DNA of 64,000 nt from Paenibacillus monticola (GTDB lineage: Bacteria > Bacillota > Bacilli > Paenibacillales > Paenibacillaceae). The DNA lies in the NCBI RefSeq assembly GCF_009664975.1, contig NZ_WJXB01000002.1:496001-560000 (forward strand), written 5' to 3'. Positions 52,284 through 61,657 of this stretch are shown here, one piece after another. The notes beneath the pieces were generated by a model. That model saw only the letters and a list, made by a program, of their open reading frames with translations. It did not search any database and was not told the origin of the DNA. The position numbers and the translations under genes are program-made. Position 1 is the stretch's first letter; each line of letters begins with the position of its first letter.

Positions 52284-52326
52284 TGTGGATATCCCGTTTT
52301 TTGTGGCGATATCCCATTTTTGGTGG
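52284..52326. repeat. Tandem 20-bp repeat with GATATC cores
   Basis: TGTGGATATCCCGTTTTT, then TGTGGCGATATCCCATTTTT, then GGTGGC: two copies and part of a third, about two helical turns apart. It lies between the nrdJ stop and the decayed small gene. The remaining 52106-52368 DNA is AT-rich and has no gene. It could be a regulator's tandem operator. Confidence 0.6.
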
Positions 52327-52368
52327 CACATCACAACAGACTAATTACAACAAGAAATCCCACTTACC

Positions 52369-55056
52369 TCAACCACACCGACTATACCCGCAAGTACTAC
52401 AAGTCTTACAGCCCTCAATATTAATCAATGACGCGCTGCCGCAGGATGGGCAGAGGTCACGCGAAGCTGTGGAATGGCTGTGACTACTATGACCGCCGTG
52501 TCCATCATCTGTTGCGGTTGCTGCAGGAACGCTGGACTTCAGTTCGGCATTTAATGCCTCCGTGAAATCTCCAAGCTCCAGGGTTGCTGCAATGGGGGCA
52601 GGGATGTGATCGTCTTGGGCATTGTTCTGCACATGGGTTTCCAGTGCTTTGGCGACAGCGTCGGCAATGGATTCTACACGGTTCGCGCCAAAGCCAATGG
52701 CGCCGGAGCCACCGATGCCTTTAAGATGTTTGATTAGCAGTTCTACCTTCTCGCCATGATCTCCATAACGGAGGAATAACGAGCAGACCCGGCCCAATGC
52801 TTCAGCCATGGCGAATACATCTGACCCAGCCTTACCTACATTCAGGAAGATTTCTGCTGGAGTGCCGTCCAGATCATTAATGGTAATGTACGCCATTCCA
52901 AATGGCGTATTGATCTTATAGGTAGCGCCGCGCAGTACCTGCGGACGTTTCTTGTATTGTTTATCCACTACTTCAGCGTTAGCTTTCGGAGCAGGGCTTG
53001 CAGCCACGGCAGTAGTTGAACTTGCACTTGAACTCACACTTGCACTAGCCGTTACATCAGCTGTCGCCGTAGCTTCGCTGGTTGCAGTTGAAACTGCTTC
53101 TGCTGCATCTTTTTTGTCTTCTTTTTTCGTTGTCTCTAGAATTTGTACATCACGGCTACCGTCACGGTAGATCGTTACGCCTTTGCAGCCTAAGTCGAAG
53201 GCCATTTCATACAGCTCTGCGGTTTCTTCCACAGTGAAGTCAGCCGGGCAGTTGGCGGTCTTGGAGATCGAGCTGTCCACCCAACGTTGAATAGCCGCTT
53301 GAGCACGGATATGATCCTTAGCCGATAAATCCATCGAAGTTACGAAGTAATCCGGCAGATCTTCACCAGGGTGAGCTTCGAGCCAATCCTGAGCAATGGG
53401 TACGAATTGTTCATCATAGCCAAGACGGCTTTGACGGTAATATTTGAAGGCAAAGTATGGTTCAATACCCGTCGATGTGCCCACCATTGTACCCGTGCTG
53501 CCTGTAGGGGCTTGGGTGATGACGGTAACGTTACGCATCCCGTGCTTACGGATGGACGCGCCAACCTCAGGGTACGTTTCGGTAATATTTTTCATGAAGC
53601 CACTCTGTAAATACTTCTCGGTATCAAAAGCTTGGAACGAACCCTTCTCGCCAGCAATCTCTGCCGATGCAAGATACGCTTCCCGAGCCATAAAGCCATA
53701 CAGCTTGTCCAGAAACTCAAGTGATTCCGGGCTGCCGTAACGGATGTTCAATTTAATCATCAGTTCAGCCAGACCCATCGTGCCTAAGCCCACACGGCGT
53801 TCCTTCTTCTGATTCGCTTCATTTTCCGGGAAATGATAAGGAGTCTTATCAATAACATTATCCAGAAAACGAACGGAATAACGAGTGGTGGTTGCCAGAT
53901 CTGCCCAGTCTACATCATGATTCTTCTCATCATAGAACTTGGAGAGGTTAACAGCCGACAGATTGCAGACGCCCCAGCCAGGCAGGCCCTGCTCACCGCA
54001 AGGATTCGTACAAATGATCGGGTTGAAATACCAGCTGTTGGACATTTGGTTGTAGTATTCCATGAATACGACACCAGGCTCAGCCGATTTCCAGGCCGAT
54101 TCAATAATCGTTTTCCAGATATCCCGCGCTTTAACCGTGCGGTAATGAATGACATTGCGGCCATCGGCCTTCCACTTATCAAGATCGCCGTCCCACAAGG
54201 TGTCATAATCAGGCTCAGTTGTATCCGGGAATACGAGCTCCCAATCCAGATCTTCCTTAACAGCCTTCATGAAGCTGTTGCTTACGCATACGGACAGGTT
54301 GGCATTGGTCACTTGACCCATGGTTTGCTTCACGGTAATGAAGTCCAAGACATCTGGATGCCAGTCGTTGATCATCAGCATCAGTGCACCACGACGGCTG
54401 CCGCCTTGCTCGATTAATCCGGTTGTATAGCTGAACAGACCGCCCCATGATACCGAACCACTGGAAGAACCATTAACACCTCTGACGATAGCCCGGCGTG
54501 GACGCAGTGAAGATAGATTGATTCCTACGCCGCCGCCGCGAGCCATAATCTCCGTCATTTCCGACAACGTCTGCATGATACCGCCACGGCTGTCCTTAGG
54601 AGAAGGTACTACATAACAGTTAAAAAGCGTCAGTTCTTCACTAGCGCCCGCACCTGCCGCAATCCGTCCCCCTGGTACGAGCTTCCAGTCATCCAGAATC
54701 GAGCGGAATTTGCCTGACCACTCTTTTTGAAGTTCAGGTGTCTTCTCGACAGAAGCCATCGCTCCAGCCAGCCGGTCCCACATTTCTTCAGGCGTTTTCT
54801 CTATATTAAGTGTAAGTTTCTCTACATCTGATTGCACATGTTCACCGCTGCGTGTCTTTACCGTTACAATGCGGCCGCTGCGTTCGACGATTTCGCCAAC
54901 TTCCTTCGTGGGAAACTTTGGATCATCCTTGGTCAGTACGAGCACAACATCGCCTACCTTGGCATTGTTGCTGTCTGCATCCTTCCAGGCATAACGATCC
55001 AAAAATATTTTCTCACTCAGCCCTTCCAAGTGTTGTTTACGTTCGACTGTACTCAA
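52369..55056 (-). CDS. nrdJ: Adenosylcobalamin-dependent ribonucleotide reductase
   Basis: 895-residue class II reductase converting ribonucleotides to deoxyribonucleotides with coenzyme B12, independent of oxygen. Key stretches: LTLFNCYVVPSP (active-site Cys), NPCGEQGLPGWGVCNLSAVNL (Cys-x-Glu radical site), APTGSTGTMVGTSTGIEPYF and the C-terminal zinc/redox tail CPSCGSASL, CKTCSTCGYSRCG. Residues about 625-675 are a low-complexity Ala/Ser/Thr/Val linker joining the barrel to the C-terminal TSCPD-like domain. Starts with TTG at 55056 eight bases after GGGAGG. Tandem NrdR boxes lie about 290-335 bases upstream. Confidence 0.96.
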   Translation of the reverse strand: MSTVERKQHLEGLSEKIFLDRYAWKDADSNNAKVGDVVLVLTKDDPKFPTKEVGEIVERSGRIVTVKTRSGEHVQSDVEKLTLNIEKTPEEMWDRLAGAMASVEKTPELQKEWSGKFRSILDDWKLVPGGRIAAGAGASEELTLFNCYVVPSPKDSRGGIMQTLSEMTEIMARGGGVGINLSSLRPRRAIVRGVNGSSSGSVSWGGLFSYTTGLIEQGGSRRGALMLMINDWHPDVLDFITVKQTMGQVTNANLSVCVSNSFMKAVKEDLDWELVFPDTTEPDYDTLWDGDLDKWKADGRNVIHYRTVKARDIWKTIIESAWKSAEPGVVFMEYYNQMSNSWYFNPIICTNPCGEQGLPGWGVCNLSAVNLSKFYDEKNHDVDWADLATTTRYSVRFLDNVIDKTPYHFPENEANQKKERRVGLGTMGLAELMIKLNIRYGSPESLEFLDKLYGFMAREAYLASAEIAGEKGSFQAFDTEKYLQSGFMKNITETYPEVGASIRKHGMRNVTVITQAPTGSTGTMVGTSTGIEPYFAFKYYRQSRLGYDEQFVPIAQDWLEAHPGEDLPDYFVTSMDLSAKDHIRAQAAIQRWVDSSISKTANCPADFTVEETAELYEMAFDLGCKGVTIYRDGSRDVQILETTKKEDKKDAAEAVSTATSEATATADVTASASVSSSASSTTAVAASPAPKANAEVVDKQYKKRPQVLRGATYKINTPFGMAYITINDLDGTPAEIFLNVGKAGSDVFAMAEALGRVCSLFLRYGDHGEKVELLIKHLKGIGGSGAIGFGANRVESIADAVAKALETHVQNNAQDDHIPAPIAATLELGDFTEALNAELKSSVPAATATDDGHGGHSSHSHSTASRDLCPSCGSASLINIEGCKTCSTCGYSRCG

Positions 55057-55573
55057 TAAAAAAACCTCCCGCTCATGTGATTATGTTACTTCCGATTCAT
55101 CGTGTGGGTGTTCTTTTTGATACCCATAAGAAGAAACGACTTGGCCATCCATTTTCATGGGTGGCACCCGTTTCTCGGAAAAATATAAAGATAAAAAACA
55201 GCGTAAAACTTATTTTTTCTTATATTTCAACATAAACTTCCTGCACTAAGCCTTAGCTTCTAAGAAGGTACTCAGGAAGTTCATCTTGTCAATATCAAAT
55301 AACCACTAATCGCTCAATTTAAGCATAATTTCAAGCATTTGTCACAATATATTGTGTGCGTCAGCTTTTAAACTATACCACATATTGTATCACAGGTCGT
55401 TTTCGAAAAAAGAGCCCTTCGACCGATATTTCAGCAAAGGATCTCCCTAATCCTCCCTTTTACTCACTTTTTTCTAGGCATTCTACAAAAATATCAGGTT
55501 ATGAAATCTCTTTTTTTCGCGCATACTACTCCTACGCATTATTAGATGATTCAGCGCCAAAGGAGGCTGCTTT
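55057..55573. other. Divergent intergenic region nrdJ / yqhH
   Basis: 517 bases without a credible gene. It holds the NrdR box pair and leaves an nrdJ leader of nearly 290 bases. I looked for a cobalamin riboswitch B12 box in this leader and did not see one. AAAGGAGG precedes yqhH. Confidence 0.5.
55342..55390. promoter_or_regulatory. Tandem NrdR boxes
   Basis: Box 1, TCACAATATATTGTGT (55342-55357), contains a perfect 14-bp palindrome and fits the NrdR consensus ACACWATATATWGTGT at all but the first base. Box 2, ATACCACATATTGTAT (55375-55390), is weaker. Centres are 33 bp apart, three helical turns, as expected for cooperative NrdR binding. Confidence 0.75.
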
Positions 55574-57319
55574 ATGTCGCAATTTTCCCGCAATTCCCTG
55601 CCGCTACAGGGCAGTAAGCCCGCACCATTGGTACCTGTTCCGCTTTCCTTTGACCGAAACTGGCTGCAGGATTTGGAGAGTAGACTCGACAAGGGAGGTC
55701 CATGGGGAGACTGGAGATTGTCACGGCTTGCCGTACAAGGAGAGGAAACAGGACTGATCACCAGCTTCGACGAGCTGCAGTGTATGAAGCATTTATCTGG
55801 ACTGTCTCCGCTCCCTCACCAGCTCGATACCGCTCATAAAGTACTTTTTCAAATGTCAGGCCGGGCGATTCTCGCCGATGAGGTTGGACTTGGCAAGACG
55901 ATCGAAGCAGGACTTGTGCTCAAAGAATATCTTGTGCGCGGATTGGTCTCCAAGGTATTAATTCTGGTTCCAGCCTCGCTAGTATTGCAATGGGTCCGAG
56001 AGCTGAATGCTAAATTCGGCATTTCAGCTGTCGCCCAAAAAAAAACCTATTCCTGGGGCAGCGACATCGTCGTCGCCTCCATGGATACCGCCAAACGTGA
56101 TCCACACAAAGAAGTTTTGCTGGAGAATGAATATGACATGCTGATCATCGATGAGGCCCATAAGCTGAAGAATAAGAAGTCTACCAATTATCTGTTCGTA
56201 CAGCAATTGCGTAAAAAATACTGCCTGCTGCTTACCGCTACACCCGTCCAAAATAACTTAAGCGAGCTATTCAATTTAATCACACTGCTGAAACCTGGAC
56301 AGCTTGGAAATCAGGGGGATTTCGCCACTAATTTCGTTGTCGATAAACGCCAGCCCAAGAACGAAATCCAGCTCCGGGGCGAGCTTTCCAAGGTTATGAT
56401 CCGCAACCGGCGCGGCGAAGGTCCGGTCAATTTCACCAAACGTAAGGTTCGCAATATCCCACTGACCCTCTCCACCGAGGAGAAAGTATTATATGACGGA
56501 GTTACTGCTTTTGTCAAAGACCAATATCAGGAATCTGGGGGCAATCTCAGCAGTATGCTCTCCTTAGTCACACTTCAACGCGAGGTATGCAGCAGCCGTG
56601 ATGCCGTATTCATAACCTTGGTGAATCTGATCAAGAAACTGCCTGAAGACTCGCCGAAGCGTGACCGGATGATGGGTCTGCTTCAGACCATCCGTACCGT
56701 GAAGACAAATACCAAAGCGGAGAAAACATTAGAGCTTATTCTGGAAATGAAGGAGAAGGTCATTGTATTTACAGAATATCGGGCGACTCAGGAATATTTG
56801 CTGCAATTTTTCCGCGATCATGGGCTGATGTGTGTTTCTTATTCCGGAGGGATGAACCGTGGTAAAAAAGACTGGATGATGGACCTCTTCCGTGGCCGGG
56901 CCCAAGTGATGATTGCTACCGAAGCGGGCGGCGAAGGCATAAACCTGCAATTTTGTCATCACATGATCAATTTCGATCTGCCATGGAATCCCATGAGAGT
57001 TGAACAGCGGATTGGGAGGGTCCACCGGTTAGGTCAGGAGAACGACGTCATCATCTATAATCTGTCCACTCAGGGTACGATTGAAGAACATATTCTGCAT
57101 TTGCTGCATGAGAAGATCAATATGTTCGAGATGGTCATCGGTGGGCTGGATGTTATTCTGGAACGGTTCGAGAAGACGGAATCCTTGGAGAAAAGTCTAT
57201 ATAAAATAGTGCTCGAGTCCCGCACAGATGAAGAACTGCGCAGTGGGCTAGACCATATTGGCGAATCCATTAGTGAATTGACTGAGGACATTCAGAAGGA
57301 AAGTGAGGCCGCGACATGA
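55574..57319 (+). CDS. yqhH: SNF2-type helicase YqhH
   Basis: 581-residue SF2 DNA translocase. Motif I is ADEVGLGKTIEAG, motif Ia ILVPASLVLQW, motif II IIDEAHKLKN, motif III LLLTATPVQN, and the C-terminal lobe has ATEAGGEGINLQF and NPMRVEQRIGRVHRLGQ, the SNF2/RapA signatures. No accessory DNA-binding domain is evident. The gene overlaps yqhG by four bases (ATGA). The pair matches B. subtilis yqhH-yqhG; its physiological role is not established. Confidence 0.94.
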   Translation: MSQFSRNSLPLQGSKPAPLVPVPLSFDRNWLQDLESRLDKGGPWGDWRLSRLAVQGEETGLITSFDELQCMKHLSGLSPLPHQLDTAHKVLFQMSGRAILADEVGLGKTIEAGLVLKEYLVRGLVSKVLILVPASLVLQWVRELNAKFGISAVAQKKTYSWGSDIVVASMDTAKRDPHKEVLLENEYDMLIIDEAHKLKNKKSTNYLFVQQLRKKYCLLLTATPVQNNLSELFNLITLLKPGQLGNQGDFATNFVVDKRQPKNEIQLRGELSKVMIRNRRGEGPVNFTKRKVRNIPLTLSTEEKVLYDGVTAFVKDQYQESGGNLSSMLSLVTLQREVCSSRDAVFITLVNLIKKLPEDSPKRDRMMGLLQTIRTVKTNTKAEKTLELILEMKEKVIVFTEYRATQEYLLQFFRDHGLMCVSYSGGMNRGKKDWMMDLFRGRAQVMIATEAGGEGINLQFCHHMINFDLPWNPMRVEQRIGRVHRLGQENDVIIYNLSTQGTIEEHILHLLHEKINMFEMVIGGLDVILERFEKTESLEKSLYKIVLESRTDEELRSGLDHIGESISELTEDIQKESEAAT

Positions 57320-58278
57320 CCCTCTCCCCGCAGCAGGTTCGCACACAGGTGATGAATTATCTGGAAGTGACAGAATGCACCATCATCGAGGCTTCACCGC
57401 TTCATGTAACGGTGAAGCTGTCCCCGCGCGCCGACCGGATGCTCACGGACCGTCCCTATTATTGGGGCTTCGTGGAAAGAACCGGAGTGGAACCGGAGAC
57501 CTTATCGTTCACCTTCGTGTTTGATCCGGAGAAATATGACAGCTTGGCAAGCGGTGCTTCGACCCAAGCACCGAACAGAGGCACTCAGCCAGGTGCTCCT
57601 TCAACCGACCCACAGGACAGTATATTAGCCCGCTACTTTGGTGTCGTTCCAACACAGCCCTGGATCGGTCCCGGTATGATCAGGCGTGAAGATGTGATCT
57701 ATGGCAGCAAGCGGCTACTGCAAATTTGGTCAGCGGCCCGTGATGAAGGTAAATGTCTGTATCTGTTCGAGAACCCGGGGAGCAGACAGCGAACCACCGT
57801 GTTCTCCGCCGCCTACGAACCGTGGCTTGGCGTTTGTTACAAGGTGGAAATGACCTGCGATCTGAAGCGGGAGGAGCTGCATTTTGTAGGAATCTCCTTG
57901 GTTACTGGGGCCATCATCGATGACTTTGGGACGAAGCTTACTCAAGTTGAGCTGATTCCCCGCCTGCCGGAGAATGTGCATATTCAACCTCTTGAACTAA
58001 CAGTCTCAGCAGGCACTGACCGTTTGGAAGCCCATCTTACAGAGCAGCTTGCCGCGCTTGACTATACCTGGGCGGAGGAAGCCCGCGCTCGGCTGCAGCT
58101 GGAGCTGTCTATCATTGATGTTTATTATGAGGAACTGCTGAAGGAGCCTGACGAAGAGAAAAGGCTGGGGATCGACGAGCAATACAATCGCCGCAGAAAA
58201 GAAACCACCTGGCAATACGAACCACAGGTTGCAGTTTCTGCGGTGACTTACGGGCTGTTTCATCTGCGGAGCACATAG
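57316..58278 (+). CDS. yqhG: YqhG family protein
   Basis: 320 residues, cytoplasmic, of the Bacilli YqhG family: SPQQVRTQVMNYLEVTECTI at the N-terminus and DRPYYWGFVERTGVEPET around residue 50. The middle (about 85-105) is a Gln/Ala/Pro-rich linker. Translationally coupled to the helicase. No catalytic motif can be assigned. Confidence 0.9.
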   Translation: MTLSPQQVRTQVMNYLEVTECTIIEASPLHVTVKLSPRADRMLTDRPYYWGFVERTGVEPETLSFTFVFDPEKYDSLASGASTQAPNRGTQPGAPSTDPQDSILARYFGVVPTQPWIGPGMIRREDVIYGSKRLLQIWSAARDEGKCLYLFENPGSRQRTTVFSAAYEPWLGVCYKVEMTCDLKREELHFVGISLVTGAIIDDFGTKLTQVELIPRLPENVHIQPLELTVSAGTDRLEAHLTEQLAALDYTWAEEARARLQLELSIIDVYYEELLKEPDEEKRLGIDEQYNRRRKETTWQYEPQVAVSAVTYGLFHLRST

Positions 58279-58432
58279 AATATGACCCCACTCGCTAAAA
58301 GCAGGCAAAAAAACAGTGAAATTCCTTAAGCCCGGCACGACAGCAAGCAACACCCTTTTTAAGGCTTGTCCTCTACAATAATTAGTAAGTAGCTCTTCCC
58401 CTTTAGCCGAAAAAAGAAAGGTGAACAAAGCC

Positions 58433-59467
58433 ATGAAAATAAGATTACGATGGAGGCCAGCTCTTAGGCGGCAGGGTCGATTCCTCCTGTTGATCGGTCT
58501 GGGACTGGCCATAGCTGGCGCAAGTTTTCCCACTGCGCTGGCAGCTACCAACACCCGGGTAAGTGTTGTGCAAGCGGTCTCCGCAGATTTACCTGTGCTG
58601 GAAATGAAATCAATCGCCTCACCCGTCACGGTTCAGGAGTTCAGTCAGCAGATGATTGATAAGTTAGCAGCGGAAGCCCCTTTCACAGATTGGAAGGACG
58701 CTAGCCCAATTTATTATCCGCTTGGACCGGGTACTCACAGCTGGCTGGTCAACGTGATGAACGGCCAGCAACGGATAGGATATATGATTATTTCCGCTAC
58801 CGATCAAGGCGGTTATATGCTTAGCGAATATGGAGCCGGAACCACCGGACTCCCCTATAGTCTCAGTGAACTGCGCCAGCTTCTGGTGCAGCAAGGACTC
58901 ATTTCTTCATCTGCATCAGATATTACGCTTTCAGCCTTATATGCACCCCTGCTGCCAGTCTGGAAAATAACCATTGACGAGAAGACATTCTTCATCAATG
59001 CATCCATGCCACAAATCTTACCGTGGAGCCTGAGCAAGGCTGACGCCGTACTCAAGGGAAAGTTAGCAGCTAACAATGTAGTGACTAGCCGTGATGATCA
59101 TCTGTCTCCCGATTCAGCTTACCGGAGTGGCGGAGTGGATGATCCGTATGCGGATTTACTGTGGCTGACAGTCCCTAAGCTGCCAATGGTAAGTGCTGAT
59201 GACATCATGTCTCTGATCCCGAAGGAAGGAAGTATCGCTTTTCAGGCGGCAGGCCGAAATGACGCTTTAGGCGCTCCTTTTATGATTACAGGATATCAAC
59301 GTTGGCTGCTGCACACAGCCGGCAGTACAAAAGAAAATAGCGATACCACCGTATATGTTGCTTCAGGCCATGCAGGAAGGCGCTATCTCCCCCTCTCTGC
59401 GCTTCAGGATAATGGCACATTGCATAAGCTGAACGGAAACAAAGACAGCATCTACACTGATATATGA
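58433..59467 (+). CDS. Secreted protein of unknown function
   Basis: About 344 residues. A strongly basic start (KIRLRWRPALRRQGR) and a hydrophobic core ending PTALAA form a signal peptide of about 38 residues. The mature part has a YabJ/PepSY-free, C39-like feel only in that it mentions HSWLVNVMNGQQRIGYMI, as in proteins that accompany surface peptidases; I cannot assign a family. ATG at 58433 is eight bases after AAAGGTG. Followed by a strong terminator, so monocistronic. Confidence 0.75.
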   Translation: MKIRLRWRPALRRQGRFLLLIGLGLAIAGASFPTALAATNTRVSVVQAVSADLPVLEMKSIASPVTVQEFSQQMIDKLAAEAPFTDWKDASPIYYPLGPGTHSWLVNVMNGQQRIGYMIISATDQGGYMLSEYGAGTTGLPYSLSELRQLLVQQGLISSSASDITLSALYAPLLPVWKITIDEKTFFINASMPQILPWSLSKADAVLKGKLAANNVVTSRDDHLSPDSAYRSGGVDDPYADLLWLTVPKLPMVSADDIMSLIPKEGSIAFQAAGRNDALGAPFMITGYQRWLLHTAGSTKENSDTTVYVASGHAGRRYLPLSALQDNGTLHKLNGNKDSIYTDI

Positions 59468-59475
59468 AACAGCAC

Positions 59476-59523
59476 AAAAAACCTTCCATGTGCCGCCATT
59501 ATGCGGTCCAAGAAGGTTTTTTT
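59476..59523. terminator. Bidirectional terminator
   Basis: AAAAAACCTTC pairs with GAAGGTTTTTT around an inner GCCGC/GCGG helix, giving T-runs on both strands. It serves the secreted protein gene and the convergent yqzE. Confidence 0.88.
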
Positions 59524-59536
59524 GCCGTCAGCACAC

Positions 59537-59725
59537 TCAATCCTTGACCTTATGTCTCCAACTACTCCGCCAAAGAGACATTCCAAGTGGGAGCATCCCG
59601 AACCATTTCTCCGACCATGGCTGTTTCGTCGCTTCTCGCCGAGCACGGCTGCTACGCGGGTCCTCCATATACACTACGACTTTTTCGGTTATATACTTCA
59701 CAAGGTCATCACCATCGGAAGCCAT
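59537..59725 (-). CDS. yqzE: YqzE family small protein
   Basis: 62 residues: DDLVKYITEKVVVYMEDPRS then KWFGMLPLGMSLW match the short YqzE family of Bacilli, which in B. subtilis lies near the comG operon. Rich in basic residues. ATG at 59725 follows a perfect AGGAGGT. Function unknown. Confidence 0.85.
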   Translation of the reverse strand: MASDGDDLVKYITEKVVVYMEDPRSSRARREATKQPWSEKWFGMLPLGMSLWRSSWRHKVKD

Positions 59726-59900
59726 TCAAACCACCTCCTGAATCTAATTAACAAAACCATTCGCCGAGCATCATAGCTTTAGTGTTCACCATTATGGCTG
59801 TATTTAAACTGAAGACAAGGCTTCGTATAGGTTTGCCAAAGAAAGCACAATCTAACAGAGAATAAGTGATGAACATTTTTGTGAAAAGGGGTTTTACCAC

Positions 59901-60644
59901 TTGAGACTAAGCACTTTTAGGAAAAAAGCAGATATCCCGCGCTACTTCATTATCACTTTGGCGGCTGCAGGACTGATATTCCTTCAAGCCGGAGCAGTAC
60001 AGGCTAATGGCATCCGCACTCATACAGATGTTAAGGAAGATCGCCAGCATGTACTCGGCCATGGTCATCGAATGATTCTGATTGATGCCGGACATGGCGG
60101 AATTGACGGTGGTACTTCCTACGGTAAAGTATTGGAAAAGGATATCACCCTTGAACTCTCACGCCGCTTATTTCTGTTGCTGCGCAGCGATGGCTTTGAT
60201 GCCATTCTAAACCGTAATGGCGACTATGCGCCCAGTGATGAGAACCGCTGGCTCCGCAGCTCCTCCCGCCACCTTAGGGATCTAGCCCAGCGAAAAGAAT
60301 TGGCCGAGACGCTGCCGGCAAATGTAGTAGTCAGCATCCATATTAACTGGGCACCTTCACCCTCCAAGCATGGGCCGCTGGTGTTGTATCGCCAGGAAGG
60401 ACGTAGCTTCATGCTGGCCCAGTCCATTCAGAGCCAGTTGAACAATCTCTATCAAGCGAACGCAGACCCAAGACAGGGCAAACCCTTTTATTTACTTAAC
60501 AAAATCACCGCCACAACCGTAATCGTTGAAGCCGGATTTATTAGCAGCCCATCCGATCGCGCCAAGCTATGCAGCAAATTAGGTCAGCAAGAAATTGCCG
60601 AGGCAATTGCAAACGGGATATCCGCTTACCTCATGGAAATTTAG
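59901..60644 (+). CDS. N-acetylmuramoyl-L-alanine amidase (Amidase_3)
   Basis: 247-residue exported zinc amidase that cleaves the bond between muramic acid and the stem peptide. Signal peptide or anchor at about 15-35, then ILIDAGHGGIDGG (zinc His), LEKDITLELSRRL (zinc Glu nearby), VVSIHINWAPS (second His) and TTVIVEAGFISSPSD (catalytic Glu). Similar in size to spore-cortex CwlD. Starts with TTG at 59901 after AAAAGGGG. Its 3' end overlaps the convergent deacetylase gene by 14 bases. Confidence 0.93.
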   Translation: MRLSTFRKKADIPRYFIITLAAAGLIFLQAGAVQANGIRTHTDVKEDRQHVLGHGHRMILIDAGHGGIDGGTSYGKVLEKDITLELSRRLFLLLRSDGFDAILNRNGDYAPSDENRWLRSSSRHLRDLAQRKELAETLPANVVVSIHINWAPSPSKHGPLVLYRQEGRSFMLAQSIQSQLNNLYQANADPRQGKPFYLLNKITATTVIVEAGFISSPSDRAKLCSKLGQQEIAEAIANGISAYLMEI

Positions 60645-61554
60645 GACCTGGATTCCATTTCCACTCTTCTTTGACCAGATCAGATATCCCGACAAACTCA
60701 ACACTGTTTCGCATTTCCGCTATGCCGCTGCGGATACCGGCAGCAGTCTCTTTGCCTTGAAGACCCACATGGCCAATCGTTATACAATAATGCTGTTCCA
60801 GGGCATGTTCCTGTACAAGACGCATTTGCTTTAAGACATGGCTAGAGGTATGCAGATCATCCAAGAAGATATGGTTCTCTACGCGGGGCAGCCCTTTTTC
60901 CTGAGCTATTTTGCCGACCACTGAGCGGTAATTAGTTTTACTGTCCACAAAAAATAATCCCCGCTCCTTGCAGACGTTCAGTACGATGCCCATTACCCGT
61001 TCATCACCGGTCACCCTTGAACCCATGTGATTGTTAATTCCAATTGCATACGGGATATTATCCAGCGCCGCTTCCACGCGCTGGCGAATTTCCTCATCAC
61101 TCATCTTCGCCAGTACCGCTCCAGGCCCCAGCCATTCCGGTTTGCCGTGGCGCGGCTCCATCGGGAGGTGCAGCAATACGTCAAATCCGCGCTCATGCGC
61201 GCGCCGCGCATCGCTGACCGATGTGGGCAGGAAAGGCATGACCGCAACCGTAATTTTGACCGGCAGACTTAACATTTCATCCGTTCCACGCATCTTGTTG
61301 CCGAAATCATCGATAATAATGGCTACACGACTGCGCTCAGAACCCTTTGTTTGACGTCGTATAGCAGTGTTGTCCTCAATGGAATGAGTTACTGGTGCAT
61401 CCGTCCTCTGGGAGTAGACATTTATGGCATTTCCACCATAAGCAGGCTTAGCCATAACAGACAGCGGTGATACCATTCCACTCCAAGTTATCGCTGTTAC
61501 AACAGCAAACAAAGATAAGAAATAACGCTTTACAGTATGACTGCCCTTATTCAA
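60631..61554 (-). CDS. YibQ-type divergent polysaccharide deacetylase
   Basis: 307 residues: signal peptide (1-31), then a divergent polysaccharide deacetylase barrel (PF04748): VAIIIDDFGNKM, DVLLHLPMEPRHGKPE, INNHMGSRVTGD and LFFVDSKTN, with metal-binding Asp and His retained. It starts with TTG at 61554 after GGAGGAG. Probably acts on a cell-wall or surface glycan outside the membrane; activity not proven for the family. Convergent with the amidase. Confidence 0.92.
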   Translation of the reverse strand: MNKGSHTVKRYFLSLFAVVTAITWSGMVSPLSVMAKPAYGGNAINVYSQRTDAPVTHSIEDNTAIRRQTKGSERSRVAIIIDDFGNKMRGTDEMLSLPVKITVAVMPFLPTSVSDARRAHERGFDVLLHLPMEPRHGKPEWLGPGAVLAKMSDEEIRQRVEAALDNIPYAIGINNHMGSRVTGDERVMGIVLNVCKERGLFFVDSKTNYRSVVGKIAQEKGLPRVENHIFLDDLHTSSHVLKQMRLVQEHALEQHYCITIGHVGLQGKETAAGIRSGIAEMRNSVEFVGISDLVKEEWKWNPGPKFP

Positions 61555-61657
61555 CTAGATCTCCTCCTTAATCTTCAATCAATGTTCTCATTGTTTGGAT
61601 TACGGAGACTAAATATGTGCGTAGGCTATACTCAATAATTAGCAATAGCTTTTTTGA

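Noticed and set aside
53833..54417. 194-codon frame opposite nrdJ
   Set aside because: Antisense shadow of the conserved reductase core.
55057..55341. Cobalamin riboswitch in the nrdJ leader
   Set aside because: No B12 box or matching stem arrangement could be seen; the leader is simply AT-rich.
55356..55757. 133-codon frame across the nrdJ/yqhH gap
   Set aside because: Overlaps the yqhH start in another frame, lacks a ribosome site and covers the NrdR boxes.
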